Shown in pieces: positions 1 through 6,712 of a stretch of DNA of 8,566 nt (its first letter is position 1; each line of letters opens with the position of its first letter). A model generated the notes under the pieces. It made no database searches. It was not told the origin of the DNA and worked only from the letters and a program-made list of their open reading frames with translations. Source of the DNA: Clostridia bacterium (lineage in GTDB: Bacteria; Bacillota; Clostridia; RUG12999); contig JAFVVU010000261.1 of NCBI GenBank assembly GCA_017502065.1, positions 1 through 8,566 of the forward strand, read 5' to 3'. The position numbers were made by a program, and so were the translations under genes.

Positions 1-112
1 CACTTGTACCAGCGAAGTCCGAGAGTGACGTCAGGCATATCTTTCCTGACGCGAGAGACCCAGTTGCTCATCCCCTGAGGAGTCTCCATATACCAGGAAA
101 GCCAGATCGATA
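1..112. other. Foreign or chimeric segment at the left edge
   Basis: From about position 108 leftwards the sequence no longer matches a Mur ligase in any frame and is visibly richer in GC than the genes to its right. The change coincides with a GATC at 105-108. On the minus strand one frame stays open from there to the window edge and reads like protein (WLSWYMETPQGMSNWVSRV, then RKDMPDVTLGLRWYK), with no start codon required inside the window. That frame differs from the Mur ligase frame. I cannot name this protein. The segment may be a chimeric join or the edge of an insertion. Confidence 0.55.
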
Positions 113-811
113 TGCCGGAGTAAGATTTTCACGGATTGTACGCACAACACCCATTGTTGTATTATAGCTTTCGGGGGTGCAAAGAGTGTGATATTTTTCC
201 GATAAAATTGATGTAAGGATGAATTTGGAGCTTGTTTTACCATAGCTTCCGGTGATACCAATTACTTTAAGGTTTGGCATTCCGGATATTTTTTTCTTTG
301 CATCATTAACAAACCAGTGATTTATGTACAGTTCCATCGGGCGGTTTATTATGTTGACTGCCGCAACATAAATGAATGAAAGCAGGTTCAGAAGTGCAAA
401 GCAGGCAAGCATCGGGTAAATATTTGTTTTATATACCAGAACAAGCACCGCTATTATCGCCAGAATCAGCACGCTTGCCGTTGCAATAAGGCGTTTTACC
501 CTTGCGGTTACAACAAGCGGTTTTTTTGCGGCAGGTTTACGGCTTATGCAAAACCATGCACAGAAAACATTGATTACCGCATATATTATTGCAGAAACAA
601 AACTGCTTTTTGTCAGCGCAAGTGCACACAAAAATACGATAACAGGCATAAGGTCACATACCGATACGTTTTTGGATAAATTTTTTACTGTCCATTCAAG
701 GTAGTGCGAATTGAAATAGGATTCCTGCTGCAGCATATGCAGTCCCGTTTTAAGTTTTGCCGCAAAATATACAAGAAATGTTACGGCGCAGATTACGGTC
801 ATTACAATCAT
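68..811 (-). pseudogene. Membrane-anchored Mur ligase (MurF-like), interrupted after about residue 234
   Basis: The first 234 or so residues are a Mur ligase with an unusual membrane N-terminus. Hydrophobic segments lie at about residues 2-18, 54-67, 70-89, 107-127 and 130-152. A soluble part follows with the ATP-binding loop GITGSYGKTSSK (185-196) and TPESYNTTMGVVRTIRENLTP (212-232), as in MurF-type ligases that join an amino acid or dipeptide to UDP-MurNAc-peptide. Some Clostridia carry Mur ligases with such membrane extensions. After Y234 the family would continue with a strand ending in EMGA; instead the frame reads 13 unrelated residues to a TGA at 68-70. The central and C-terminal ligase domains are missing, so the product as written could not work. 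The ATG overlaps the hydrolase stop. The break looks like a sequence join and not a simple frameshift, because no other frame restores the family sequence. Confidence 0.75.
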
Positions 812-1575
812 TTTTCCACATCCTTTTCAAGGAATTTATTGGCGATTACCCCAAAATCGCCCGGGCGGTCAAGATAGGAAAAATGACCTGCGCCCGAAAG
901 CACACAAAGTCCCGCATCGGGAATGAGTTTTTCCATCAGCTCGGCATCGGACAGCGGTGTTGCATCGTCCTTATCTCCCCAGATGAGAAGCGTCGGCACT
1001 GCAATATCTTTCAAAAAGTCTGTTAAATCTTCATTTACAACGCGAACCATAATTGTCCGCATTGTGGGGTTTGCATTTTTATAATCGGTGGAGCCGAATT
1101 TTGATTTTAAGTTTTCCGCCGCCTCCGCAGAAAATCTGACGACAAGCTTAGCTATTCGTTTTGCAAGTTTATATGAATAAACTTTTATGTAATATCCTGC
1201 ACCGTGCTTTGGTTTTATTCCCGCGCTGTCGACAAGAATGATTTTATTTATATTGATTTTTTCTTTTCCGGCAAGAATTATTGCAAGTCTGCCGCCGAAA
1301 GAATGGCCGATAAGTATGGGAGTTTTTATTCCGGTTTCGCCTATAAATTTTTTCATGAAATCCGCATAGGAATATACATCCCAGTCTTCGGGCGGAACAC
1401 TGCTTTTCCCAAAGCCCGGAAGGTCAAGTGTCCATACACGGAAGCTTTTTTCCAAGGCAGCTGCAATCGGACGGACAGCGTCCGCACATGCTCCCCAGCC
1501 GTGCATTACAAGAACGTCTTTCCCCTCTCCCGATACGTTATAACTTATTTTCAGATTATCAATACAGATTTCCAA
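808..1575 (-). CDS. Alpha/beta hydrolase family protein, substrate unknown
   Basis: This is a 255-residue alpha/beta-hydrolase fold protein without signal peptide or membrane segment, so probably cytoplasmic. Fold landmarks are HGWG at 25-28 (oxyanion region), DLPGFGKS near 51-58, the nucleophile elbow GHSFGG with S92, the acid in WGDKDDATP (D203 most likely) and the catalytic histidine H231 in GAGHFSYLDRP. The triad is therefore complete and the protein should be an active hydrolase. A cap region lies between about residues 120 and 185. The substrate cannot be read from the sequence. The start is TTG, supported by AGGGG and by the position of the first beta strand. The stop overlaps the start of the Mur ligase gene as ATGA. 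This coupling suggests a joint role in envelope metabolism, but that is inference. Confidence 0.85.
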   Translation of the reverse strand: MEICIDNLKISYNVSGEGKDVLVMHGWGACADAVRPIAAALEKSFRVWTLDLPGFGKSSVPPEDWDVYSYADFMKKFIGETGIKTPILIGHSFGGRLAIILAGKEKININKIILVDSAGIKPKHGAGYYIKVYSYKLAKRIAKLVVRFSAEAAENLKSKFGSTDYKNANPTMRTIMVRVVNEDLTDFLKDIAVPTLLIWGDKDDATPLSDAELMEKLIPDAGLCVLSGAGHFSYLDRPGDFGVIANKFLEKDVEK

Positions 1576-1583
1576 AATTAAAA

Positions 1584-1588
1584 CCCCT
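1584..1588 (-). promoter_or_regulatory. Shine-Dalgarno for the TTG start of the hydrolase gene
   Basis: The minus-strand bases AGGGG follow immediately after the mrnC stop (TAG) and sit eight bases before TTG at 1573-1575. No in-frame ATG occurs before residue 24, which is already within the conserved fold. Confidence 0.6.
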
Positions 1589-1957
1589 CTATTTTAAAAT
1601 AAGTGAAACAAGCTCGTCAATACGGGATGTACTTCCCGTTAAGTACAGGTATCCGATAAGTGTTTCAAGACCGGTTGCCCGTTTATACACATTTATGTCC
1701 GTATTTTTCGGTACGGTATGCGGTTTTGCATTGCGACCGCGTTTATATACCGCAAGTTCTTCTTCCGTAAGATGCGGCTCGATTATATCCATCAGCGTGC
1801 TCTGAGCATTTGCGGACACATAATCCTTTGCAAGCTTATGAAGTTTGTTTACGGGCATATTTGCCTTTTCAAGCAGATGCCGTCTTATTATTGTTTCATA
1901 CACGGCATCGCCCATATATGCAAGCGCAAGTGCGCCATACATTTTAAAGTCCTGCAA
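1589..1957 (-). CDS. mrnC: Mini-ribonuclease III (MrnC)
   Basis: This 122-residue protein is a single RNase III catalytic domain without a double-stranded RNA binding domain, the Mini-III form known to trim the ends of 23S rRNA precursors in Bacillus. The signature LALAYMGDAVYETIIRRHLL contains the catalytic aspartate D17, and KRATGLETLIGYLYLTG contains the second catalytic acidic residue, E98. The middle basic helices (VNKLHKLAKDYVSANAQ) fit the family. The longest reading starts with TTG behind AAAGGGGG; an ATG at 1940-1942 behind AGGA would give 117 residues and also keeps the catalytic core. It begins 14 bases after cysS. The cysS-mrnC order is common in Bacillota and usually leads into a 23S rRNA methyltransferase gene (rlmB/trmH), which is absent here. 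Confidence 0.93.
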   Translation of the reverse strand: MQDFKMYGALALAYMGDAVYETIIRRHLLEKANMPVNKLHKLAKDYVSANAQSTLMDIIEPHLTEEELAVYKRGRNAKPHTVPKNTDINVYKRATGLETLIGYLYLTGSTSRIDELVSLILK

Positions 1958-1965
1958 ACGAAGGA

Positions 1966-1973
1966 CCCCCTTT
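1966..1973 (-). promoter_or_regulatory. Shine-Dalgarno for the TTG start of mrnC
   Basis: The minus-strand bases AAAGGGGG lie eight bases before TTG at 1955-1957 and overlap the cysS stop codon. A second, weaker site (AGGA) lies seven bases before an ATG five codons downstream, so the start is not fully settled. Confidence 0.5.
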
Positions 1974-3369
1974 ATTTATTGTAAATTATCTGAACGCCCT
2001 GTCTTGTATCTTTAAGAGTTATGCCCATTTCAAGAAGCTTATCCCTTATTTCGTCAGCCGCCGCAAAATCTTTTTCTGCACGAGCCTTCAGACGTGCATC
2101 AATAAGGTCCTGAACTTCTTTCGGAACAGGTTTTTTGATTTCTTTCTGGAGAAGTCCGAGTACGCCGCCGAGTTCACGGATGAGAGCAATGATTTTTTCT
2201 GCATATTCTTTTGAAACTGCGCCGTTTACTGTCATATTGACTTCTTTTACAAGGTTAAAGATTGCGCTGATTGCAGATGCTGTGTTTACGTCGTCATCCA
2301 TTGCATCTGTAAATTCCTGTTTGAATTTAAGTAAGTTTTCAAATGCTTTTTCCTCTTCTGCCGTAATGCTGCCTTCTGCCGAGTCAAGCATAAATGTAAG
2401 CTTTTCAAGGCATGTATATATTCTCTCTAAACCGTTTTTGGACTGTTCCATAAGGTCTTTTGAGAAGTTAATCGGGCTTCTGTAATGTGCGCTGAGCATA
2501 AAGAAACGGATTACTTCGTAATCAAATTCTTTTGCAACGTCACGTACTGTAAAGAAGTTACCGAGAGATTTTGACATTTTGCGGTTATCAACATTGATAT
2601 ATCCGTTGTGGAGCCAGTAATTTGCAAACGGCCGTCCGTTAGCACATTCGCTCTGTGCGATTTCGTTTTCGTGATGCGGAAAAATAAGGTCTTTACCGCC
2701 GCTGTGGATATCAATTGTAGGTGCAAGGAATTTATTTGCCATTACCGAACATTCAATATGCCAGCCGGGACGGCCCATTCCCCACGGACTTTCCCATGCA
2801 GGCTCGCCTTCCTTTTGTTTTTTCCAGAGTGCAAAGTCCATTGCATCCTGTTTACGGCTGTCAACCTCAATTCTTGCGCCTGCTTCAAGGTCTTCAAGCG
2901 GCTGATGAGAAAGCTTGCCGTATTCGGCAAATTTTTTGGTTGAGAAATAAACGTCGCCGTCAACCTCATATGCAAAGCCTTTATCTTCAAGGTCTTTTAC
3001 CATTTTTACTATTTCAGGAATATTGTCGGTTGCACACGGATGCACGCTTGCTTCTTTGATTCCGAGACCTTTTGCATCAATGAAATATTCGTCAATATAC
3101 TGCTTTGCAAGTTCTTTTACTGTGATACCGAGTTCGTTTGCCTTATTTATCATTTTATCGTCAATATCAGTAAAGTTCTGTACGAATTTTACTTTATATC
3201 CGCAGTATTCAAAATATCTGCGAAGTGTATCAAAAATGATAAACGGACGCGCATTTCCTATATGAAAATAATTATAAACCGTAGGTCCGCAGGAGTACAT
3301 AAGCACTTTCCCCGGATTTATTGGTACGAATTCTTCTTTTTTACCTGTAAGGCTGTTAAACAGTTTCAT
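1972..3369 (-). CDS. cysS: Cysteinyl-tRNA synthetase (CysS)
   Basis: This is a class I aminoacyl-tRNA synthetase of 465 residues, the usual length, charging tRNA-Cys with cysteine. The HIGH motif appears as HIGN at 36-39 and KMSKS is at 264-268. The active-site zinc ligands that select cysteine are all present: C27 (SCGPTVYN), C207 (PGWHIECS), H232 and E236 (FPHHENE). The DALR-type helical domain follows, and the C-terminal small domain contains ARAEKDFAAADEIRDKLLEMGI and ends near DTRQGVQI, as in bacterial CysS. The ATG start shares one base with the cysE stop, so the two are translationally coupled. There is no leader that could hold a T-box, so cysteine-responsive control by that route at this junction is excluded. 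Confidence 0.97.
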   Translation of the reverse strand: MKLFNSLTGKKEEFVPINPGKVLMYSCGPTVYNYFHIGNARPFIIFDTLRRYFEYCGYKVKFVQNFTDIDDKMINKANELGITVKELAKQYIDEYFIDAKGLGIKEASVHPCATDNIPEIVKMVKDLEDKGFAYEVDGDVYFSTKKFAEYGKLSHQPLEDLEAGARIEVDSRKQDAMDFALWKKQKEGEPAWESPWGMGRPGWHIECSVMANKFLAPTIDIHSGGKDLIFPHHENEIAQSECANGRPFANYWLHNGYINVDNRKMSKSLGNFFTVRDVAKEFDYEVIRFFMLSAHYRSPINFSKDLMEQSKNGLERIYTCLEKLTFMLDSAEGSITAEEEKAFENLLKFKQEFTDAMDDDVNTASAISAIFNLVKEVNMTVNGAVSKEYAEKIIALIRELGGVLGLLQKEIKKPVPKEVQDLIDARLKARAEKDFAAADEIRDKLLEMGITLKDTRQGVQIIYNK

Positions 3370-4001
3370 TATTTTTCCTCTTTTCCTTCTGCTAATTGTT
3401 TTTTAATCTTTTCAAGTTCAACATTAAGTCTGCAAAGTTCCATAGATACCGGGTCAGGAATGTGTACCTGGTCAAGGTCAGAAACACGAAGTCCGTTGAT
3501 TTTAACCGGTTTTGCCGGAACACCTACGCAAGTGGTGTTTGGCGGAACTTCATTTAATACAACGGCATTTGCCGCAATTTTTGAATTATCTCCAACGGTG
3601 AACGGACCAAGAATTTTTGCACCCGCACCGATCATAACATTTTTACCGATTGTAGGATGTCGTTTTCCCGTATCCTTACCTGTACCGCCAAGCGTTGCAT
3701 TCTGATATATTGTACAGTTATCGCCCACCTCGGCAGTTTCACCGATTACAACACCGGTACCGTGGTCAATAAACACGCCACTACCTATTTTTGCACCGGG
3801 ATGAATTTCAATTCCCGTCCAGAACTTTGTGCACTGTGAAATCATTCTGGCAAGGAAATACCATTTATGCTTATAAAGCCAGTGCGCCGGACGATGCCAC
3901 ATTACCGCGTGAAGCCCGGGATAGAGCATAAATATCTCAAAGGCGTTTCGTGCCGCCGGGTCACGTTCTTTGATTGCTTTTATATCATATCTTAAACCCA
4001 A
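3369..4001 (-). CDS. cysE: Serine O-acetyltransferase (CysE, short Bacillus type)
   Basis: The enzyme makes O-acetylserine from serine and acetyl-CoA, the first step of cysteine synthesis. From the TTG start it is 210 residues; a GTG start at 4010 would add three. The N-terminal helical part contains IKERDPAARNAFEIFMLYPG, followed by left-handed beta-helix hexapeptide repeats from about residue 65 (IEIHPGAKIGSGVFIDHGTG, VVIGETAEVGDNCTIY). The catalytic histidine is H80 in IDHGTG, and the KRHPTIG loop (R114, H115) is conserved. The length is that of the short Gram-positive form; the long E. coli N-terminal domain is absent. The C-terminus ends KEEK, without the terminal isoleucine that docks E. 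coli CysE into cysteine synthase, so complex formation in that manner is not supported. It overlaps cysS by one base (TAATG), and pairing with cysS is common in Bacillota. Confidence 0.93.
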   Translation of the reverse strand: MGLRYDIKAIKERDPAARNAFEIFMLYPGLHAVMWHRPAHWLYKHKWYFLARMISQCTKFWTGIEIHPGAKIGSGVFIDHGTGVVIGETAEVGDNCTIYQNATLGGTGKDTGKRHPTIGKNVMIGAGAKILGPFTVGDNSKIAANAVVLNEVPPNTTCVGVPAKPVKINGLRVSDLDQVHIPDPVSMELCRLNVELEKIKKQLAEGKEEK

Positions 4002-4006
4002 GTTTG

Positions 4007-4013
4007 TCACCTC
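4007..4013 (-). promoter_or_regulatory. Shine-Dalgarno that favours a TTG start for cysE
   Basis: The minus-strand bases GAGGTGA match the anti-SD sequence over seven bases and lie five bases before TTG at 3999-4001. An upstream GTG (4008-4010) is part of this same site and has no good SD of its own, so TTG is preferred. Confidence 0.65.
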
Positions 4014-4014
4014 A

Positions 4015-4833
4015 TTAAATTTCCGTTATAACCTCCGCAATAAGTGCCGAAAACTTTTCGCCCACTTTTTCTGCAGTTTCAAATACCTCTTCTTCGGTAA
4101 GCTTTTCTTTTGAAATTCCTGCCGCCTGATTGGTTATACACGAAATGCCAAGCACTTTAAGTCCCGAGTGGGATGCCGTAATTACCTCCGGCACGCTTGA
4201 CATGCCAACCGCATCCGCACCAAGTATTCCGAGTGCTCTTATTTCGGCAGGAGTTTCGTAAGACGGGCCCGGCATAAAAGCGTATACACCTTCTTTTACG
4301 TCGGTACCCTGATTTGCCGCTACCGATTTTGCTTTTTCAATAAGACCTTTATCGTAAGCCTCCGACATATCGTTAAATCTTGGCCCAAGTTCCGATATGT
4401 TTTCGCCACGGAGCGGAGAATCGTCAAAAAACTTTATATGGTCTGTTATAATCATCAAGTCACCGGGGGTAAAACACCTGTTTATTCCGCCGGCGGCGTT
4501 TGTTATTATCAGGTTTTTAATGCCAAGCACTTTAAATGCCCGCACATAAAACGAAACCTCGTTCATACTGTAGCCTTCGTAAAAATGGAACCGTCCCGAC
4601 ATACAAATCACGTCTTTTTCACCGATTTTTCCATAAATCAGTTTTCCGGCGTGGCCGGGTGCGGTTGATACCGGAAAGCCCGGTATTTCCTGATACGGAA
4701 TTTCGCATCTTTCCTGAAGTAAATCTGTGAAAAACCCAAGTCCCGAGCCGAGCACAACTGCTGTGTCCGGAACTTTTTCAATTTTTGATGTTATATATCC
4801 GGCGGCTTTTCGCACCAAATCCATATATTCCAT
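4015..4833 (-). CDS. punA: Purine nucleoside phosphorylase, trimeric (PNP family 2)
   Basis: This 272-residue cytoplasmic enzyme cleaves purine (deoxy)nucleosides with phosphate to the free base and (deoxy)ribose-1-phosphate, in purine salvage. The family-2 landmarks are in order: the phosphate-binding loop GSGLG (S30 near residues 29-33), GRFHFYEGY (R81, H83, Y85, E86), TNAAGGIN near 111-118, YETPAEIR (E193), GADAVGMSSVPEV (M211, S212) and TNQAAG (N235). The glutamate plus asparagine pair is the one used by 6-oxopurine (guanosine/inosine) enzymes, so that specificity is inferred. It resembles human-type PNP and not the hexameric DeoD type. The ATG follows a GGGAG SD by five bases and the gene starts nine bases after the pgsA stop. 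It has no functional link to its neighbours beyond the shared transcript. Confidence 0.93.
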   Translation of the reverse strand: MEYMDLVRKAAGYITSKIEKVPDTAVVLGSGLGFFTDLLQERCEIPYQEIPGFPVSTAPGHAGKLIYGKIGEKDVICMSGRFHFYEGYSMNEVSFYVRAFKVLGIKNLIITNAAGGINRCFTPGDLMIITDHIKFFDDSPLRGENISELGPRFNDMSEAYDKGLIEKAKSVAANQGTDVKEGVYAFMPGPSYETPAEIRALGILGADAVGMSSVPEVITASHSGLKVLGISCITNQAAGISKEKLTEEEVFETAEKVGEKFSALIAEVITEI

Positions 4834-4842
4834 ATTTACTCC

Positions 4843-5397
4843 CTACTTACTGCTTTTCAAAATCCCTTTATTTTTTACAAGATAATCAATTCCCGAAAGC
4901 ACCGTTACAAGACATACCACATAAATAAGTATATCCGCAACGCAAAGTGTTCCGATAATTTCTTTATATATTCCCGTGTTAACCGGAAGAAGCATAAGGC
5001 TTATTACCACCAGCTGAAGCACGGTTTTTATTTTTCCCCACATGCTTGCGGCAATAACTGTTCCGTCTGCCGCCGCAACAAGGCGGATTCCCGTAACAAC
5101 AAATTCGCGCACTGTTATTATGAAAAGCACCCACACGGAAACCGTACCTCTTCCCACAAATACACAAAGTGCCGCCGTTACAAGAAGCTTATCTGCAAGC
5201 GGATCAAGAAACTTGCCGAATGCAGAAATCATATTATATTTTCGTGCAATACGTCCGTCAACATAATCTGTAAGCGATGCAATTACAAACACAGCAAATG
5301 CTGCCCAGCCGGCAGCCGCACATTCAAAAAGTGCCGCCACAATAAACACCGGGATAAGACATATTCTGCTGATTGTAAGTTTATTTGCAGTATTCAT
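4843..5397 (-). CDS. pgsA: CDP-diacylglycerol--glycerol-3-phosphate 3-phosphatidyltransferase (PgsA)
   Basis: This is a 184-residue integral membrane enzyme that transfers the phosphatidyl group from CDP-diacylglycerol to glycerol-3-phosphate, the committed step to phosphatidylglycerol. The CDP-alcohol phosphotransferase signature D-x2-DG-x2-AR-x8-G-x3-D-x3-D is complete, with D44, D47, G48, A51, R52, G61, D65 and D69. Several hydrophobic segments flank it (about residues 10-40, 70-82, 90-107, 125-140 and 150-168). The N-terminal NTANKLTISRICLIP is typical of PgsA as opposed to PssA or cardiolipin synthase. The ATG has a GGAAGGAA-type SD about seven bases upstream, inside rimO, and the gene overlaps rimO by 17 bases. 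In many Bacillota rimO-pgsA lies directly upstream of cinA-recA; here it follows recX. Confidence 0.93.
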   Translation of the reverse strand: MNTANKLTISRICLIPVFIVAALFECAAAGWAAFAVFVIASLTDYVDGRIARKYNMISAFGKFLDPLADKLLVTAALCVFVGRGTVSVWVLFIITVREFVVTGIRLVAAADGTVIAASMWGKIKTVLQLVVISLMLLPVNTGIYKEIIGTLCVADILIYVVCLVTVLSGIDYLVKNKGILKSSK

Positions 5398-6712
5398 CCG
5401 CTGTTCCTTCCAAATCGTATTCGCTTGCTTTTGTAATTTTTACGTCTGCAAACTCACCGATTTTTGCATTTTTTGATTTGAATATAACCATACCGTCAAC
5501 GTCGGGGGAATCTCCCTCACTTCTGCCGGCAAAGATATTTCTTTTTATCTGGTCTTCCGCAAGAACCTTTATTGTTCTTCCGATTTTTCCTTTATTTCTG
5601 TCAAGAGAAATTTCCTGACCGAGCGCCATAAGCGCATCACGTCTTGCCTCTTTTACCTCTTCATCTATCTGGTCTTCCATTTCGGCGGCAGGAGTGCCTT
5701 CTTCTCTTGAATATGCAAACACGCCGATTTTATCAAGCTCGGTATCGTTAACAAATTTCATAAGAGTTTCAAAATCTTCTGCCGTTTCGCCCGGGAAACC
5801 CGTGATAAACGTACTTCTTATTGTAATATCGGGCATTGCTATGCGAAGCTTTTCAACAAGTGCGCGGTAATCTTCTTCTTTGCCGCGGCGTCCCATTCTT
5901 TTAAGCACACTGTCCGATGCATGCTGGAACGGAATATCTATGTATTTGCAAACCTTTTTGCTTTTTGCCATAACCTCAATAAGCTCATCCGTAACGGATT
6001 CGGGATAACAGTAATGCAGTCTTATCCACTCAATACCGTCAATTTTATCAAGTTCACGAACAAGTGCGGCAAGGCGTTTTTCTTTGTACAGGTCAATGCC
6101 GTACATTGTTGTATCCTGCGCAATAACAATAAGCTCTTTATATCCTTTTTCCGCAAGAGAGCGCGCTTCCGCAAGAATATCTTCCATTTTTCTGCTGCGG
6201 TATTTTCCGCGAAGCGACGGAATTACACAATAGCTGCAATGGTTATTACAACCATCGGCAATTGCAAGATATGCACTTGCACCGCCTGTTGAAATAACCC
6301 TCGGCAGATTTTCGGGTGCAACTGTATTGATATCGTTTTTATGTGTTACCCTTTCGCCGTGCGTCGCATTGTCAATAATTTTCTTTATTTCAAAATAGCT
6401 TCCGGTGCCGACAACGGCATCAACCTCGGGCAGCTGCTCCAGTATATCTTCAGTATATCTTTCGGCAAGACAGCCTGTAACGATAAGCTTTTTCAGGTTG
6501 CCACCGTCTTTATACTGACCCATTTCAATTATTGTTTCAATGGATTCCTGTTTTGCGCTTTCAATAAAACCGCAGGTGTTTACTATTATTATATCCGCAT
6601 CCGCCGGGTTTGTTACAATTTCATACTCCGGTGCGAGCAGTCCAATCATTGTTTCGGTTACGGTAAGGTTTTTGGGACATCCCAAAGACACAAATCCAAT
6701 TTTACTTTTCAA
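5381..6712 (-). CDS. rimO: Ribosomal protein S12 methylthiotransferase RimO
   Basis: This 443-residue radical-SAM enzyme adds a methylthio group to a conserved aspartate of ribosomal protein S12. The N-terminal UPF0004 domain has the three cluster cysteines at 12 (SLGCPKN), 47 (VNTCGF) and 81 (TGCLAERY). The radical-SAM motif CNNHCSYC supplies cysteines 155, 159 and 162. A C-terminal TRAM domain spans roughly 375-440 and includes GRSEGDSPDVDG, the pattern that separates RimO from the tRNA enzyme MiaB. The start is TTG, supported by a strong SD. An oddity is NLTVTE after CPK, where most RimO proteins have NLVDSE; the cysteines are unaffected. The gene overlaps recX by 11 bases and pgsA by 17 bases, so it sits in the middle of the operon. 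Confidence 0.95.
   Translation of the reverse strand: MKSKIGFVSLGCPKNLTVTETMIGLLAPEYEIVTNPADADIIIVNTCGFIESAKQESIETIIEMGQYKDGGNLKKLIVTGCLAERYTEDILEQLPEVDAVVGTGSYFEIKKIIDNATHGERVTHKNDINTVAPENLPRVISTGGASAYLAIADGCNNHCSYCVIPSLRGKYRSRKMEDILAEARSLAEKGYKELIVIAQDTTMYGIDLYKEKRLAALVRELDKIDGIEWIRLHYCYPESVTDELIEVMAKSKKVCKYIDIPFQHASDSVLKRMGRRGKEEDYRALVEKLRIAMPDITIRSTFITGFPGETAEDFETLMKFVNDTELDKIGVFAYSREEGTPAAEMEDQIDEEVKEARRDALMALGQEISLDRNKGKIGRTIKVLAEDQIKRNIFAGRSEGDSPDVDGMVIFKSKNAKIGEFADVKITKASEYDLEGTADEYCK

Noticed and set aside
1961..1972. Small inverted repeat AAGG...CCTT around the mrnC ribosome binding site
   Set aside because: The arms are only four bases, too weak to claim a regulatory hairpin or terminator, and no T-run follows.
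2511..2990. Two minus-strand frames (71 and 82 codons) inside cysS
   Set aside because: They are out-of-frame readings of cysS, whose own frame holds every conserved motif.
3040..3705. Long open frame of 221 codons on the plus strand across the cysE/cysS junction
   Set aside because: It lies antisense to two well-conserved genes, is rich in Phe, Ser and Cys as expected of a reverse-frame shadow, and shows no recognisable domain.
4008..4010. GTG codon as cysE start
   Set aside because: It is embedded in the GAGGTGA site itself and lacks an upstream SD, while the TTG three codons later is ideally spaced; kept only as an alternative.
3369..4014. Possible T-box or cysteine-responsive leader before cysE or cysS
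   Set aside because: There are only about 13 bases before cysE and a one-base overlap before cysS, so no leader RNA can fit between the genes.
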